Assembly (NCBI GenBank): GCA_033344915.1
Contig: JAWPML010000001.1
Span: 1,546,369-1,610,368 of the forward strand
Length of the DNA: 64,000 nucleotides
Origin: Acidimicrobiales bacterium
GTDB lineage: Bacteria; Actinomycetota; Acidimicrobiia; Acidimicrobiales; Aldehydirespiratoraceae
Reading direction: 5' to 3'
Numbering within the stretch: position 1 is the first letter of the stretch; each line of letters begins with the position of its first letter. A program made the translations under genes and the position numbers. Below the pieces are notes generated by a model that was not told the DNA's origin, did not search any database, and saw only the letters and a list, made by a program, of their open reading frames with translations. Positions 54,644-63,338 of the stretch are shown here, piece by piece.

Positions 54644-55779
54644 CGTCCGGAGAGCGCATGGCGCGCGTCGAGGGCCTTTTGTAGTGCGTCGGTGGGCGTG
54701 TCGCCCACACAGGTCAGATGCCCCATTTTCCGGCCCGGCCGCGCGTCGGCCTTGCCGTACAGATGGAGGTGCACGCCGGGATCGGCGAGCGCGGCCGGCC
54801 AGGCGGGCGGGCCGTCCGACCACAGATCGCCGAGAAGCTGCACCATTGCGGCGGGGCGACAGGCGCCGTCGCCGAGCGGGAGCGCGCAGGCGGCGCGGAG
54901 CTGCTGTTCGAACTGGGAGGCGGGCGCGGCCTCGATCGTGCAATGGCCCGAGTTGTGGGGCCGCGGCGCGACCTCGTTGACCAGCAGGGCCGTGTCGGTG
55001 TCGAAGATCTCGACGCACAGCACGCCCACGAGGTCCCAAGCCTCCGCTATCCGATGCGCCAGCCCGCGGGCTTCGTCAGCGCGCGACGACGGGATCGAGG
55101 CGGGCACCATCGTGGTGTCGAGGATGTGGTCGACGTGGTCGTTCTCCATCACGCCGTGGTCCACGATCTGGCCGTCGACGCCGCGGGCGACAATGACCGA
55201 GAGCTCGCGTACGAAGGGCACGACGGTCTCGACGACCAGGCGGGCACCCTCGAGCTGCTCCCACGCAGCTGCGACGGTGTCGAGCGAGTCGATACGCACC
55301 TGGCCCTTGCCGTCGTATCCGAACCGGGCCGCCTTGGCGATCACGGGCCCGTCGAGCGCCTCGACGGCCTCGCGCAGCTCGCCGAGCGTGCGGGCCGGGC
55401 GCCAGGGTGCCACGACGACGCCGGCGGCTTCGAGCGCCCGCTTCTCCTTCTCACGGTCCTGAGCCGCGGCGATGACCGAACCGGACGGCCGCACGGGCAG
55501 ACCTGCGTCGAGCGCCGCGTCGGCCAACCCGGGGTCGACGTTCTCGAACTCCCAGGTGACGACATCGGCTTCGGTAAGGAAGCGGGCGCGGGCCGTCTCG
55601 TCGTCGAACGGCGCGGCGATCTCGATCTCGGCGACGCTCCCGGCCGGGCTGTCCTTCTCCCCGCCGGTGAAGACGACGACGCGATAGCCGTGCTGGTGCG
55701 CGACCTGCGTCAACATCCGGCCGAGCTGCCCGCCGCCGACGATGCCGATCGTGGAACCGGGGAGCAGCGGGTCGGCCAT
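54640..55779 (-). CDS. purK: 5-(carboxyamino)imidazole ribonucleotide synthase
   Basis: 379 residues. TIGIVGGGQLGRMLTQVAHQHGY, the ATP-grasp blocks AKAARFGYDGKGQVR and EIFDTDTALLVNEVAPRPHNSGH, and a C-terminal NLLG-like region (VQLLGDLW). It carboxylates AIR with bicarbonate, feeding PurE. It ends in the overlap with purF and starts 2 bases after purE. Confidence 0.94.
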   Translation of the reverse strand: MADPLLPGSTIGIVGGGQLGRMLTQVAHQHGYRVVVFTGGEKDSPAGSVAEIEIAAPFDDETARARFLTEADVVTWEFENVDPGLADAALDAGLPVRPSGSVIAAAQDREKEKRALEAAGVVVAPWRPARTLGELREAVEALDGPVIAKAARFGYDGKGQVRIDSLDTVAAAWEQLEGARLVVETVVPFVRELSVIVARGVDGQIVDHGVMENDHVDHILDTTMVPASIPSSRADEARGLAHRIAEAWDLVGVLCVEIFDTDTALLVNEVAPRPHNSGHCTIEAAPASQFEQQLRAACALPLGDGACRPAAMVQLLGDLWSDGPPAWPAALADPGVHLHLYGKADARPGRKMGHLTCVGDTPTDALQKALDARHALSGR

Positions 55780-55781
55780 CG

Positions 55782-56273
55782 TCAGCGGTCCAGCTCGATG
55801 GCCCGGACCTGCGCATTGCGCTGGGCCCGGTAGGCGTGCAGGGCGTCGGCCAGCGCGTCGTCGTGGCGGGCCAGCATCGCGACCGCGAGCAACGCCGCGT
55901 TCGTGGCGCCGGCCGGGCCGATGGCCATCGTCGCGACGGGCACGCCCCCGGGCATCTGCACGATGGACAACAGCGAGTCGAGGCCGTTGAGAGCGCGGCT
56001 CTTGATGGGGACGCCGATCACCGGGACGATCGTGTGCCCCGCGACCATCCCGGGCAGATGGGCGGCACCGCCGGCACCGGCGATGACGACCTGGAGGCCG
56101 CGGGTCTCGGCCGATTCCGCGTAGTCGACCATCAGGTCGGGGGTGCGATGGGCCGACACGACGCGGGCCTCGTGGGCGACGCCGAATTCTCCGAGGGTGT
56201 CGGCGGCGAGGCGCATCGTCTCCCAGTCGGAGTCGCTGCCCATGATCACGCCGACGAGCGGATCGTCACTCAC
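55782..56273 (-). CDS. purE: N5-CAIR mutase
   Basis: 163 residues from GTG 56273, chosen because GGGAGG is 9 bases upstream. [41 protein letters not shown] and [33 protein letters not shown] are class I PurE motifs. It moves the carboxylate onto C4. The 76-base gap to purC is the only real break in the purine run. Confidence 0.94.
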   Translation of the reverse strand: MSDDPLVGVIMGSDSDWETMRLAADTLGEFGVAHEARVVSAHRTPDLMVDYAESAETRGLQVVIAGAGGAAHLPGMVAGHTIVPVIGVPIKSRALNGLDSLLSIVQMPGGVPVATMAIGPAGATNAALLAVAMLARHDDALADALHAYRAQRNAQVRAIELDR

Positions 56274-56349
56274 GCGGTCGTCCCTCCCGAGTCCCCGACC
56301 AGTCTGCATCCTCGCGCGGGCGACGCCACGCGCGTGGGATGAGTTTCGG

Positions 56350-57321
56350 TCATGTCGCCGCGCCTCGGATCGCGTCGACGACGCGTGGTGCGGCCGGGTA
56401 GCTCGCCGGCACCAACGGCGCACCGGTCAGCGCCGCGAAGGCTTCCTGATAGACCCCGGCGGCGAGTTCGGCGAGCGGCCGGTCGAGGGCCGGTGGGTCG
56501 CCGTCGCCCCGATAGCCCCGCTCCGCGTAGACGAGACGCACGGCCTCCTTGTCGAGGTTCTCCGGCTCGAGCCCGGCGGCCAGACGGGCGTCGACGGTGG
56601 AGGCCCGCCAGTAGCGGGAACTGTCGGGCGTGTGGACCTCGTCGATGATCGTCAGGCGATCGTCGTCGTCGAGCCCGAATTCGTACTTCGTGTCCACGAG
56701 CACCAGCCCGGCCGCAGCCGCGAGTTCCTGCCCCCGGGCGAACACGTCGAGGGCGACCGTGCGCACCTCGTCCCAGCGCGCCGCGTCGACCAGGCCGGTC
56801 GCCACGATCTCGCGTTCGGTGATCGGCTCGTCGTGGGCGCCCTGCTCGGCCTTGGTCGTCGGCGTGATGACCGGCTGCGGCAGCGCGTCGTTCTTCTGCA
56901 TGCCGTCCGGGAAGGCCAGGCCGTAGATCTCCCGCTCCCCCGCCGCGTACTTCGTCCACAGGGCGGTGGAGGTCGACCCGGAGAGCCGGCCGCGGACCAC
57001 GACCTCCACCGGCAGGGTGCGACACCGGCGGCCGATGGTGACGTTGGCGTCGGGGACGGAGACCACGTGGGAGGGCACGATGTCGGCGATCCGTTCGAAC
57101 CACCACGCGGCGAGCTCGTTCAGGACCTGGCCTCGGTACGGGACGGTGCCGAGGACATGGTCGAACGCACTGATCCGGTCGGTCGCGATCAGCGCGAGGG
57201 TGTCGCCCAGGTCCACGATGTCGCGCACCTTGCCCCGGATGACCGGGCCGAGATCCGCGACGGCGGCCGCGTCGATACCGTCGAACGGATCGGCCCACGC
57301 GGGGCCGAGATCAATGCTCAT
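56350..57321 (-). CDS. purC: SAICAR synthetase
   Basis: 323 residues. [43 protein letters not shown], and [31 protein letters not shown] identify it. The length of about 320 residues is that of the longer eukaryote-like PurC type, not the 240-residue E. coli type. It adds aspartate to CAIR. The ATG overlaps the purQ stop. Confidence 0.94.
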   Translation of the reverse strand: MSIDLGPAWADPFDGIDAAAVADLGPVIRGKVRDIVDLGDTLALIATDRISAFDHVLGTVPYRGQVLNELAAWWFERIADIVPSHVVSVPDANVTIGRRCRTLPVEVVVRGRLSGSTSTALWTKYAAGEREIYGLAFPDGMQKNDALPQPVITPTTKAEQGAHDEPITEREIVATGLVDAARWDEVRTVALDVFARGQELAAAAGLVLVDTKYEFGLDDDDRLTIIDEVHTPDSSRYWRASTVDARLAAGLEPENLDKEAVRLVYAERGYRGDGDPPALDRPLAELAAGVYQEAFAALTGAPLVPASYPAAPRVVDAIRGAAT

Positions 57322-58106
57322 CGGGCGGCCCCGACGAACGCCTCGAACACGGGAAGGCCCGAGCCCTCGTCCGGGCCCGACGGCCGCTGCCAGGCGAACA
57401 CGTGGTCCTCCGGGTGGGGCATGAGGCCGACCACGGCTCCCGACGGATCGCACAGCCCGGCGATGTCGCCGACGCTGCCGTTGGGGTTGGCCGGGTAGGC
57501 GCCGTCGGCGGGCTTCAGCGGCTCCTCGATGGGAGCGGCACCCGTGTGCATGTAGCGGAAGGCGATCTGCCCGCCGTCCTCGAGTCCCTGTGTGACACCG
57601 GGGTCGGTGACCGCGATCCGTCCCTCACCGTGGGCGATCGGGCAGCGGATCACCGCGCCCTCGGCGGCGGAGAGCCAACTCGTGGTGCGGACGTCCACCC
57701 GCAACGTGACCCACCGGCACTCGAACCGGCCCCGGGCGTTCTCGGTGAGCGTGACCGCCCGCGGCGACGACATCGGCCCGGGCAGGAGGCCGGCCTTCAC
57801 CAGTACCTGGAATCCGTTGCAGATGCCGAGAACGGGCCGGCCCGCGGCCACCAGGGCCGCGAGCTCCTCGGCGAACCAGGTGCGCAGCTCGAGCGCGAGC
57901 CGGCCACCCGCGCCCAGCGCGTCGCCGTAGCTGAACCCGCCGGGCAGGAGCACCCCGGCGTGGTCGGCGAACGCGACCCGGCCGTCGCGCAGTTCGTTCA
58001 CGTGGACGATGCGGGGATCACCGCCGGCGAGCTCGACCGCCTGGGCCGCCTCGCCGTCGCGGTTCGTGCCGGACGCGTGGGGAATGAGGATCGGCGGCTC
58101 GCTCAT
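57318..58106 (-). CDS. purQ: FGAM synthase, glutaminase subunit
   Basis: 262 residues. Class I glutamine amidotransferase: VLLPGGFSYGDALGAG, nucleophile Cys in VLGICNGFQVLVKAGLLPG, and PHPEDHVF with the catalytic His/Glu. Longer than the 225-residue Bacillus type. It works with the PurL protein encoded next and the PurS-like domains fused to it. ATGA overlap with purL. Confidence 0.93.
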   Translation of the reverse strand: MSEPPILIPHASGTNRDGEAAQAVELAGGDPRIVHVNELRDGRVAFADHAGVLLPGGFSYGDALGAGGRLALELRTWFAEELAALVAAGRPVLGICNGFQVLVKAGLLPGPMSSPRAVTLTENARGRFECRWVTLRVDVRTTSWLSAAEGAVIRCPIAHGEGRIAVTDPGVTQGLEDGGQIAFRYMHTGAAPIEEPLKPADGAYPANPNGSVGDIAGLCDPSGAVVGLMPHPEDHVFAWQRPSGPDEGSGLPVFEAFVGAAR

Positions 58107-60958
58107 CGCCCAGCTCCCGTGAAGGCCGCGACGGCATCGTCGATGCTCACCTCGACGATGGTGTGGCTCGCCTGCTCCAGGCCTTCGGCGTCGTCGGGTG
58201 CGTCCGACACGCGGATCACGATGCGGTCGTCGGCCATCACCTCGCCGATGCGGCGGGCGTGCCCGCCGAGCGTCTCCGCGACCGCGTCACGGTGTTCCGG
58301 CGAGGCGGCCAGGACGAGCCGGCCCGGCGCTTCGTTGGTGAGCGCGGCGAGCGGATCGAGCCCGTCGGTCGGCACCGTGACGTGGACGCCCGCACGGGCC
58401 CCGAGCGCCATCTCGGCGATGGCGACCAGCAGCCCGCCGTCGCTCGCATCGTGGGCGGCGGCGATCAGTCCGCCGGCAATGGCGGCGTGGACGGCCCGGT
58501 AGCGGGGCAACGGATCGTCGAGCGGCTGCGGCACCTCGGTGGCGCCGAGTTCGAGGACGGCGTCCACCAGCGAGCCCCCGAGACGGGCGGTGCCCTCCCC
58601 CACCAGCCAGAGATCGTGGCCGGGCTGCATCGCCGCACTGTTGATCGCGTGCGCGATGTCGGGCACGAGGCCGACGGCGGAGATGAGCAGCGTGCCCGGG
58701 ATCGCCTGTCCGTCGAACTCGTTGAAGAGGCTGTCCTTCCCCGAGATGAACGGCATCCGATAGCGGCGGGCACCGTCGGTGCAGCCCTGTACGGCGCGAA
58801 CGAGTCCGCCGAGGCGATCCGGCTTGGTCGGGTCACCCCAACAGAAGTTGTCGAGCACGGCGACGCGGTCCGGGTCGCCGCCGACGGCGACCAGGTTGCG
58901 CACCGCCTCGTCCATCGCGAGCAACGCCATCGCCCACGGGTCGTGCAGGCCGACGCGGGGACAGATCCCGTTGCTGAGCACCGCGGCGATCGGGTGGTGG
59001 CCGGTGCCGAGCGGCTTGAGCACGGCGGCATCGGCGGGGCCGTCGGCGTGCGGGCCCATGAACGGGCGCACGACGGTGCCGCCCCGCACCTCGTGATCGT
59101 AGCGGCGGACGATGTCCTCCTTCGAGGCCACGTCGGGGTGCGCGAGCAGGGCGAGCAACAGCTTTGCGTCAGGTGTCGCCGCGAGCGGTGGGGCGGGCGC
59201 GGGGTCGGTCCAGGCGCCGACCATCTCGCGGCGAGGAAGCCCGTCGTGCAGGAACGCCATCGGCATGTCGACGACACCGAGGTCACCCTGACGCACGACG
59301 AGCCGTCGGTCACCGGTGAAGTGGCCGAGATCGGTGAGTTCGACGTCCCAGTCGTCGCAGAGCGCCCGCAGGGCATCGAGCCTGCCCGGTGGGACCGCCA
59401 TCACGATGCGCTCCTGGGCCTCGGACAGCCAGATCTCCCACGGCTGCAGCCCGGGGTACTTCAGCGGCACTCCGGCGAGATCGACCTCGACGCCGAGGTC
59501 CTCGCCCATCTCGCCCACCGCGCTCGAGAAGCCACCGGCGCCACAGTCGGTGATCGCCGTGTAGAGCTGAGCGTCGCGCGCCCGTTCGACGACCTCGATG
59601 CACCCCTTCTCGGTGATCGGGTCGCCGATCTGCACCGCCGACCCGACGGAGTCCACGGTGGAAGCATCCATCCCGGCCGACGAGAAGGTCGCCCCGTGGA
59701 TGCCGTCGCGCCCGACCCGACCGCCGATGGAGATGATGCGATCGCCCCGCTGGGCTTCGGTCGGGTGCGAGCCGTGGGGCAGGAGCCCGAGGGCGCCGCA
59801 GTACACGAGCGGGTTGCCCACGTACCCCTCGTGGTAGAGGACCGCCCCGTTGACGGTGGGCAGGCCGAGCTTGTTGCCGTAGTCGCCGATCCCGGCCACG
59901 ACGCCGTCACGGATGCGACGGGGATGGAGCACGCCGGTGGGCAACCGGTCGTCGGGCAGGTCGCTGGGCCCGAAGCAGAGCACGTCGGTGCACGCGATCG
60001 GCCGGGCGGACACGCCGAGGATGTCGCGCACCACACCGCCGACGCCGGTGTTCGCGCCACCGAACGGCTCCAACGCGGACGGATGGTTGTGGGTCTCCAC
60101 CTTGAACGCGAGGTCCAGATCGTCGTCGAAGGCGATGATGCCGGCGTCGTCCACGAAGGCGCTGCGGAGCCACCACGGATCGAGCTCCTCGGTGACCTCG
60201 CGCAACGCGGGCAGGAGGCCGTCGAGCTCGGTCACGGTGACCGTGCCGTCGGCGGCGGTGTGGGTGAGTTCGATCCGCGCCCGGAAGGTCTTGTGCACAC
60301 AGTGCTCGGACCAGGTCTGGGCGAGCGTCTCGAGTTCCGCGTCGGTCGGGGCGCGCCCCTCGGCCTCGAAGTGGGCCTGGATGACGCGCATCTCGTTGAC
60401 GTCGAGCGAGAGCACCCGCTCGCGGCTGAGCGCGGCGAGCGCGTCGTCGGAGAGCCCGGCCAGCGGCACGTCGTCGACCCGGGCGTCGACGCTCGCCTCC
60501 CCCGCGAAGACGGGCTCGAGCGCGCCGGTGGTCGACCGCTCGATCGTGTCGTTCGCGAGGAGGCGACGGGTGATCGTGGCGACCGCCGTCGCATCGAGAT
60601 CGCCGACCAGGTCGTAGCGACGCGCCGTCGACACCTGGATCGCCGGGAGTCCCAACTGAGCCGCGGCCCGCTCCAGCTCACGGGCGTCCGCATCCGTCAC
60701 GCCGGCCATCGGGGCGACTTCCACCGCCTGACCCACCGGGGCTGGCGGCTCGCCGATCGTGTGGCGGTCGACGACCGGGTCGACCAGCACCTCGGTGCAC
60801 AGCCGGTCCAGATCGCCGGACTCGATCGCGCCGGCGACGTGGTACACCCGGCTGACCCGGCAGTCGTCGAGTCCGTCGACGCCGATGAGCGGCGCCGAGC
60901 TCACGATCTGGGCGCCCTCCGGGTCGTCGGTGGCGATCACGTCGATGCGTAGCGTCAC
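58103..60958 (-). CDS. purL: FGAM synthase, PurL with fused PurS-like N-terminus
   Basis: 951 residues from GTG 60958. Residues 1-150 appear to hold two PurS-like units (the second VEVAPMAGVTDADARELERAAAQLG ... RRLLANDTIE). The synthase part starts near 190: LAQTWSEHCVHKTF, FKVETHNHPSALEPFGGANTGVGGVVRD, NGAVLYHEGY, GAVQIGDPITEKG, GAGGFSSAVGEMGE, DNFCWGDPTKPD, SGKDSLFNEF and AHDASDGGL. No separate purS is in the run. It leads the purine operon with TAGGTT 7 bases before the GTG. Confidence 0.94.
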   Translation of the reverse strand: MTLRIDVIATDDPEGAQIVSSAPLIGVDGLDDCRVSRVYHVAGAIESGDLDRLCTEVLVDPVVDRHTIGEPPAPVGQAVEVAPMAGVTDADARELERAAAQLGLPAIQVSTARRYDLVGDLDATAVATITRRLLANDTIERSTTGALEPVFAGEASVDARVDDVPLAGLSDDALAALSRERVLSLDVNEMRVIQAHFEAEGRAPTDAELETLAQTWSEHCVHKTFRARIELTHTAADGTVTVTELDGLLPALREVTEELDPWWLRSAFVDDAGIIAFDDDLDLAFKVETHNHPSALEPFGGANTGVGGVVRDILGVSARPIACTDVLCFGPSDLPDDRLPTGVLHPRRIRDGVVAGIGDYGNKLGLPTVNGAVLYHEGYVGNPLVYCGALGLLPHGSHPTEAQRGDRIISIGGRVGRDGIHGATFSSAGMDASTVDSVGSAVQIGDPITEKGCIEVVERARDAQLYTAITDCGAGGFSSAVGEMGEDLGVEVDLAGVPLKYPGLQPWEIWLSEAQERIVMAVPPGRLDALRALCDDWDVELTDLGHFTGDRRLVVRQGDLGVVDMPMAFLHDGLPRREMVGAWTDPAPAPPLAATPDAKLLLALLAHPDVASKEDIVRRYDHEVRGGTVVRPFMGPHADGPADAAVLKPLGTGHHPIAAVLSNGICPRVGLHDPWAMALLAMDEAVRNLVAVGGDPDRVAVLDNFCWGDPTKPDRLGGLVRAVQGCTDGARRYRMPFISGKDSLFNEFDGQAIPGTLLISAVGLVPDIAHAINSAAMQPGHDLWLVGEGTARLGGSLVDAVLELGATEVPQPLDDPLPRYRAVHAAIAGGLIAAAHDASDGGLLVAIAEMALGARAGVHVTVPTDGLDPLAALTNEAPGRLVLAASPEHRDAVAETLGGHARRIGEVMADDRIVIRVSDAPDDAEGLEQASHTIVEVSIDDAVAAFTGAGR

Positions 60959-60965
60959 CGCGCCG

Positions 60966-60971
60966 AACCTA
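60966..60971 (-). promoter_or_regulatory. Leaderless -10 box for the purine-menA run
   Basis: On the minus strand TAGGTT is followed by 7 bases and the GTG at 60958. If it is the only start, no purine riboswitch can lie ahead of purL. Confidence 0.5.
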
Positions 60972-60988
60972 GACGCGCCACCCCGGAC

Positions 60989-61005
60989 CCGCGCGCATCG
61001 CGCGG
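60989..61005. other. GC-only hairpin upstream of purL
   Basis: A 7-bp inverted repeat CCGCGCG with a 3-base spacer, 31 to 47 bases upstream of the purL start, near the expected -35 position. It could be a weak operator or a terminator for the genes upstream. Confidence 0.3.
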
Positions 61006-61034
61006 TGCCCGTTTTCCCGGGGTGGGACCAGCGC

Positions 61035-61442
61035 CTACGGAAGCCGGATCGCGTCGAGTGTCACGGTCTCGAGCGCATCGAGCCGAACCGCCATGATGTC
61101 CACGACGGTGCGCCACTTCCCCCAGGGCGATCGCAGCTCGATCCGACCCTCGAGCGCATGCACGAGCGCCGTTGCCGCGCCCCTCGGGAGCGCGACGCGG
61201 CTGGTCCGTCGTTCGCCCACGATCAGCTCGTTGCGCGGCCAACACCCGACACCCAGCTGGGTGTCGACGACGTCTCGGATCTCCCGCAGATCGTCGGGAC
61301 CAGCCACCACGGCACCCGCCGGTACGGGCAGGGACCCGTCCGCGAACGGTCGCAGGTCAGCGGCGCCGGCGGCGAGCCATGCCACCGCCGGATCGTCGTC
61401 GACCAGCAGCCGCTCGTACGCGCGGCGGTGCCGGTCGCTCAG
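61035..61442 (-). CDS. Small protein of unknown function, apparent CTG start
   Basis: 135 residues if it starts at CTG 61442, which overlaps the thiolase stop as CTGA; a GTG at 61385 would give 116. The first 25 residues (SDRHRRAYERLLVDDDPAVAWLAAG) are helical. The rest includes LGVGCWPRNELIVGERR, GAATALVHALEGRIE and GKWRTVVDIMAVRLDALETV. I do not recognise the family. It is the last gene of the DUF35-thiolase unit. Confidence 0.6.
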   Translation of the reverse strand: MSDRHRRAYERLLVDDDPAVAWLAAGAADLRPFADGSLPVPAGAVVAGPDDLREIRDVVDTQLGVGCWPRNELIVGERRTSRVALPRGAATALVHALEGRIELRSPWGKWRTVVDIMAVRLDALETVTLDAIRLP

Positions 61443-62719
61443 AGGCCGGACTTCTCCATGACGTGCACGCCGCAGGCCGACCCGAGGCCGATCACGTGCG
61501 CGAGACCGACCTTGGCGCCCTTGATCTGACGATCACCAGCTTCGCCCCGCAGGTGGGTGGCGACCTCGAACACGTTGGCGACGCCGGTCGCCCCGATCGG
61601 GTGACCCTTCGAGATCAGGCCACCGGACACGTTGACCGGCGTGGTGCCGTCACGGAACGGCGCGCCCGAGTCGATGAAGTCGCCCGCACCGCCCTTCTCG
61701 CAGAGCCCGAGGTTGTCGTAGTGGATGAGCTCGGCCGTCGCGAAGCAGTCGTGGAGCTCGACGAGGTCGAGATCCTTCGGGTCGACACCGGCCGTTTCGT
61801 AGGCCTGTACCGACGCGTTGCGGGTCAGCGTGTTGACGTCGGGCTGGACCTGGGCCGACTCCGTGTACGGGTCGGAGGTCAGCACCGAGGCGGAGATCTT
61901 CACGGCCCGCTTCTGCACCTTCTTGGGCATGCTCTTGAGCCGCGAGCCGGAGACCAGGACCGCAGCCGCGGCACCGTCGCCCGTGGGGCAGCACATGAGG
62001 AGCGTGTTGGGGTAGCTCATCGTGGGCGCCCCCATGATCTCCTCCATGGAGAACTCCTTGCGGTACTGCGCCAGCGGGTTGAGCGTGGAGTGCAGGTGGT
62101 TCTTGTACGCCACCTTGGCGAACTGCTCGAAGCCGACGCCGTCGTAGTCGTTCGCGTACTCCATGCCCGCTTGGGCGAAAACGCCCGGCATGCCCTCGGT
62201 GCCGATGTAGCCGTCGACCCCGGTGACCGCGCCATAGCGACCATCGGGTTCGTAGACGTGCTTCTCCTTCTTGGAGCCCGCCCCGCCGAGGAGCCCCATC
62301 TTGCCCATCTGCTCGGCACCGACGGCGAGTCCCATGTCGGCCTCGCCGGCCTTGATCGACAGGTAGACGGTGCGCAACGCGGTGGCGCCGGTGGCGCACG
62401 CGTTGGCCACGTTGAACACCGGAACGCCGGTCTGCCCGATCTGCTTCTGGAGACGCTGGCCGTAGCCCGTGCTCGCCTGGAACAGCGTGCCCGCGCCGAT
62501 GACGTCCATGTCCTGGATCGTGACGCCACCGTCGGCCATCGCGTTCATCGCCACCTCCGCGCCGAGGTCCACGAGATCCTTGTCGGGATAGCGCCCGAAC
62601 GCGGTCATGTCGGTGCCGATCAGCCAGACGCTGTCGTCCTCGATCTTCGCGGCGGCGGTCTTCTTCTTCGCCGCCGGCTTCTTCTTGGCGGGGGACTTCT
62701 TGGTGCTCTTCGTAGCCAT
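61439..62719 (-). CDS. Thiolase-family protein with lysine-rich N-terminal tail
   Basis: 426 residues from ATG 62719; GTG 62725 is also possible. The first 25 residues are KKSPAKKKPAAKKK-type, as in histone H1 tails. The thiolase core has VANACATGATALRTVYLSI (acyl Cys), ELHDCFATAELIHY, NVSGGLISKGHPIGATGVA (His) and GLGSACGVHVM (second Cys). This is the SCP2/non-decarboxylating type that often pairs with a DUF35 protein to act on sterol or other acyl-CoA. The gene lies 22 bases after the DUF35 gene. Confidence 0.87.
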   Translation of the reverse strand: MATKSTKKSPAKKKPAAKKKTAAAKIEDDSVWLIGTDMTAFGRYPDKDLVDLGAEVAMNAMADGGVTIQDMDVIGAGTLFQASTGYGQRLQKQIGQTGVPVFNVANACATGATALRTVYLSIKAGEADMGLAVGAEQMGKMGLLGGAGSKKEKHVYEPDGRYGAVTGVDGYIGTEGMPGVFAQAGMEYANDYDGVGFEQFAKVAYKNHLHSTLNPLAQYRKEFSMEEIMGAPTMSYPNTLLMCCPTGDGAAAAVLVSGSRLKSMPKKVQKRAVKISASVLTSDPYTESAQVQPDVNTLTRNASVQAYETAGVDPKDLDLVELHDCFATAELIHYDNLGLCEKGGAGDFIDSGAPFRDGTTPVNVSGGLISKGHPIGATGVANVFEVATHLRGEAGDRQIKGAKVGLAHVIGLGSACGVHVMEKSGL

Positions 62720-62741
62720 GTTCACGGTGCCTTTCGTGCGT

Positions 62742-63191
62742 TCAGACGGGTTCGTAGCCGAACGCGACGGCCTCGGTGCCCTCGTCGTCCTTGCCGATCG
62801 GATAGGTGGTCAGCTTCAACTTCATGCCGAGCTCGACCGTCTCGGGGGTCGGGTCACAGTTCACCACGTTGGAGCGAACCGTGGTGCCATCGTCGGTCTC
62901 GACGATCGCCGAGACGTAGGGCGCCGGAATGCCGGGCGCTGCACGGTGCACGATGGTGAACGCCTTCAGCTTGGCGCCGTTGCGCACCCGCGCCTTCTTG
63001 AACTCCTGCTTGCCACAGTTGGCGCACGCATTGCGACGGTCGAAGAAGCGGGCCCCGCAGTTCTTGCACTCGTTGGCCGAGAGATAGGGCCGTTCACCGA
63101 GCCGGAGGTAGTCGACGAGCGGAACCTGCTTCTTGGATCGCTTCGTCGCGCGCTTCTTCGCGGGCTTTTTCGCTGCCTTTTTGGCGGCCAT
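62742..63191 (-). CDS. DUF35 (zinc ribbon-OB) protein with lysine-rich N-terminal tail
   Basis: 149 residues. The tail AAKKAAKKPAKKRATKRSKK (about 2-21) is followed by the zinc ribbon CKNCGARFFDRRNACANCG and an OB-fold (about 80-149). DUF35 proteins bind acyl-CoA and pair with thiolases. ATG is placed by GGAGGA 4 bases upstream. Expressed ahead of the thiolase gene from the gap 63192-63338, which also contains a G-rich stretch and a large hairpin. Confidence 0.88.
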   Translation of the reverse strand: MAAKKAAKKPAKKRATKRSKKQVPLVDYLRLGERPYLSANECKNCGARFFDRRNACANCGKQEFKKARVRNGAKLKAFTIVHRAAPGIPAPYVSAIVETDDGTTVRSNVVNCDPTPETVELGMKLKLTTYPIGKDDEGTEAVAFGYEPV

Positions 63192-63241
63192 CGGTCCTCC
63201 GGGTCGGACGAGTCGGAACGCTGCCGAGCGTAACGGCACCA

Positions 63242-63265
63242 CCCCCCAACCCACCAACCCCACCC
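63242..63265 (-). other. G-quadruplex-like run upstream of the DUF35 gene
   Basis: On the minus strand four G runs (3, 4, 3 and 6) are separated by 1 to 5 bases. It lies in the 5' region of the DUF35-thiolase unit and overlaps the base of the hairpin at 63263. Confidence 0.4.
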
Positions 63266-63317
63266 GAACTGGCGTGTGCATGACCACAGAATCGGGCGGG
63301 GTGCACGCCAGTTCGGG
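63263..63317. repeat. Long inverted repeat, possible terminator
   Basis: Arms 63263-63280 and 63302-63317 pair over 16 bases (CCCGAACTGGCGTG...CA, with two extra bases in one arm), loop 21. It lies 22 bases after the nitroreductase stop on the minus strand. It has the shape of the inverted repeat at 30581: C-rich base, inner part with CTGG, loop of about 21-23. Confidence 0.6.
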
Positions 63318-63338
63318 AAAGGGAACCGGGCGGGAGCG

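Noticed and set aside
52439-60952. Long plus-strand open frames of 929 and 1007 codons opposite the purine operon
   Set aside because: They mirror purL, purF, purD and purK; Arg-, Ser- and Pro-rich composition without motifs is typical of antisense frames in high-GC DNA.
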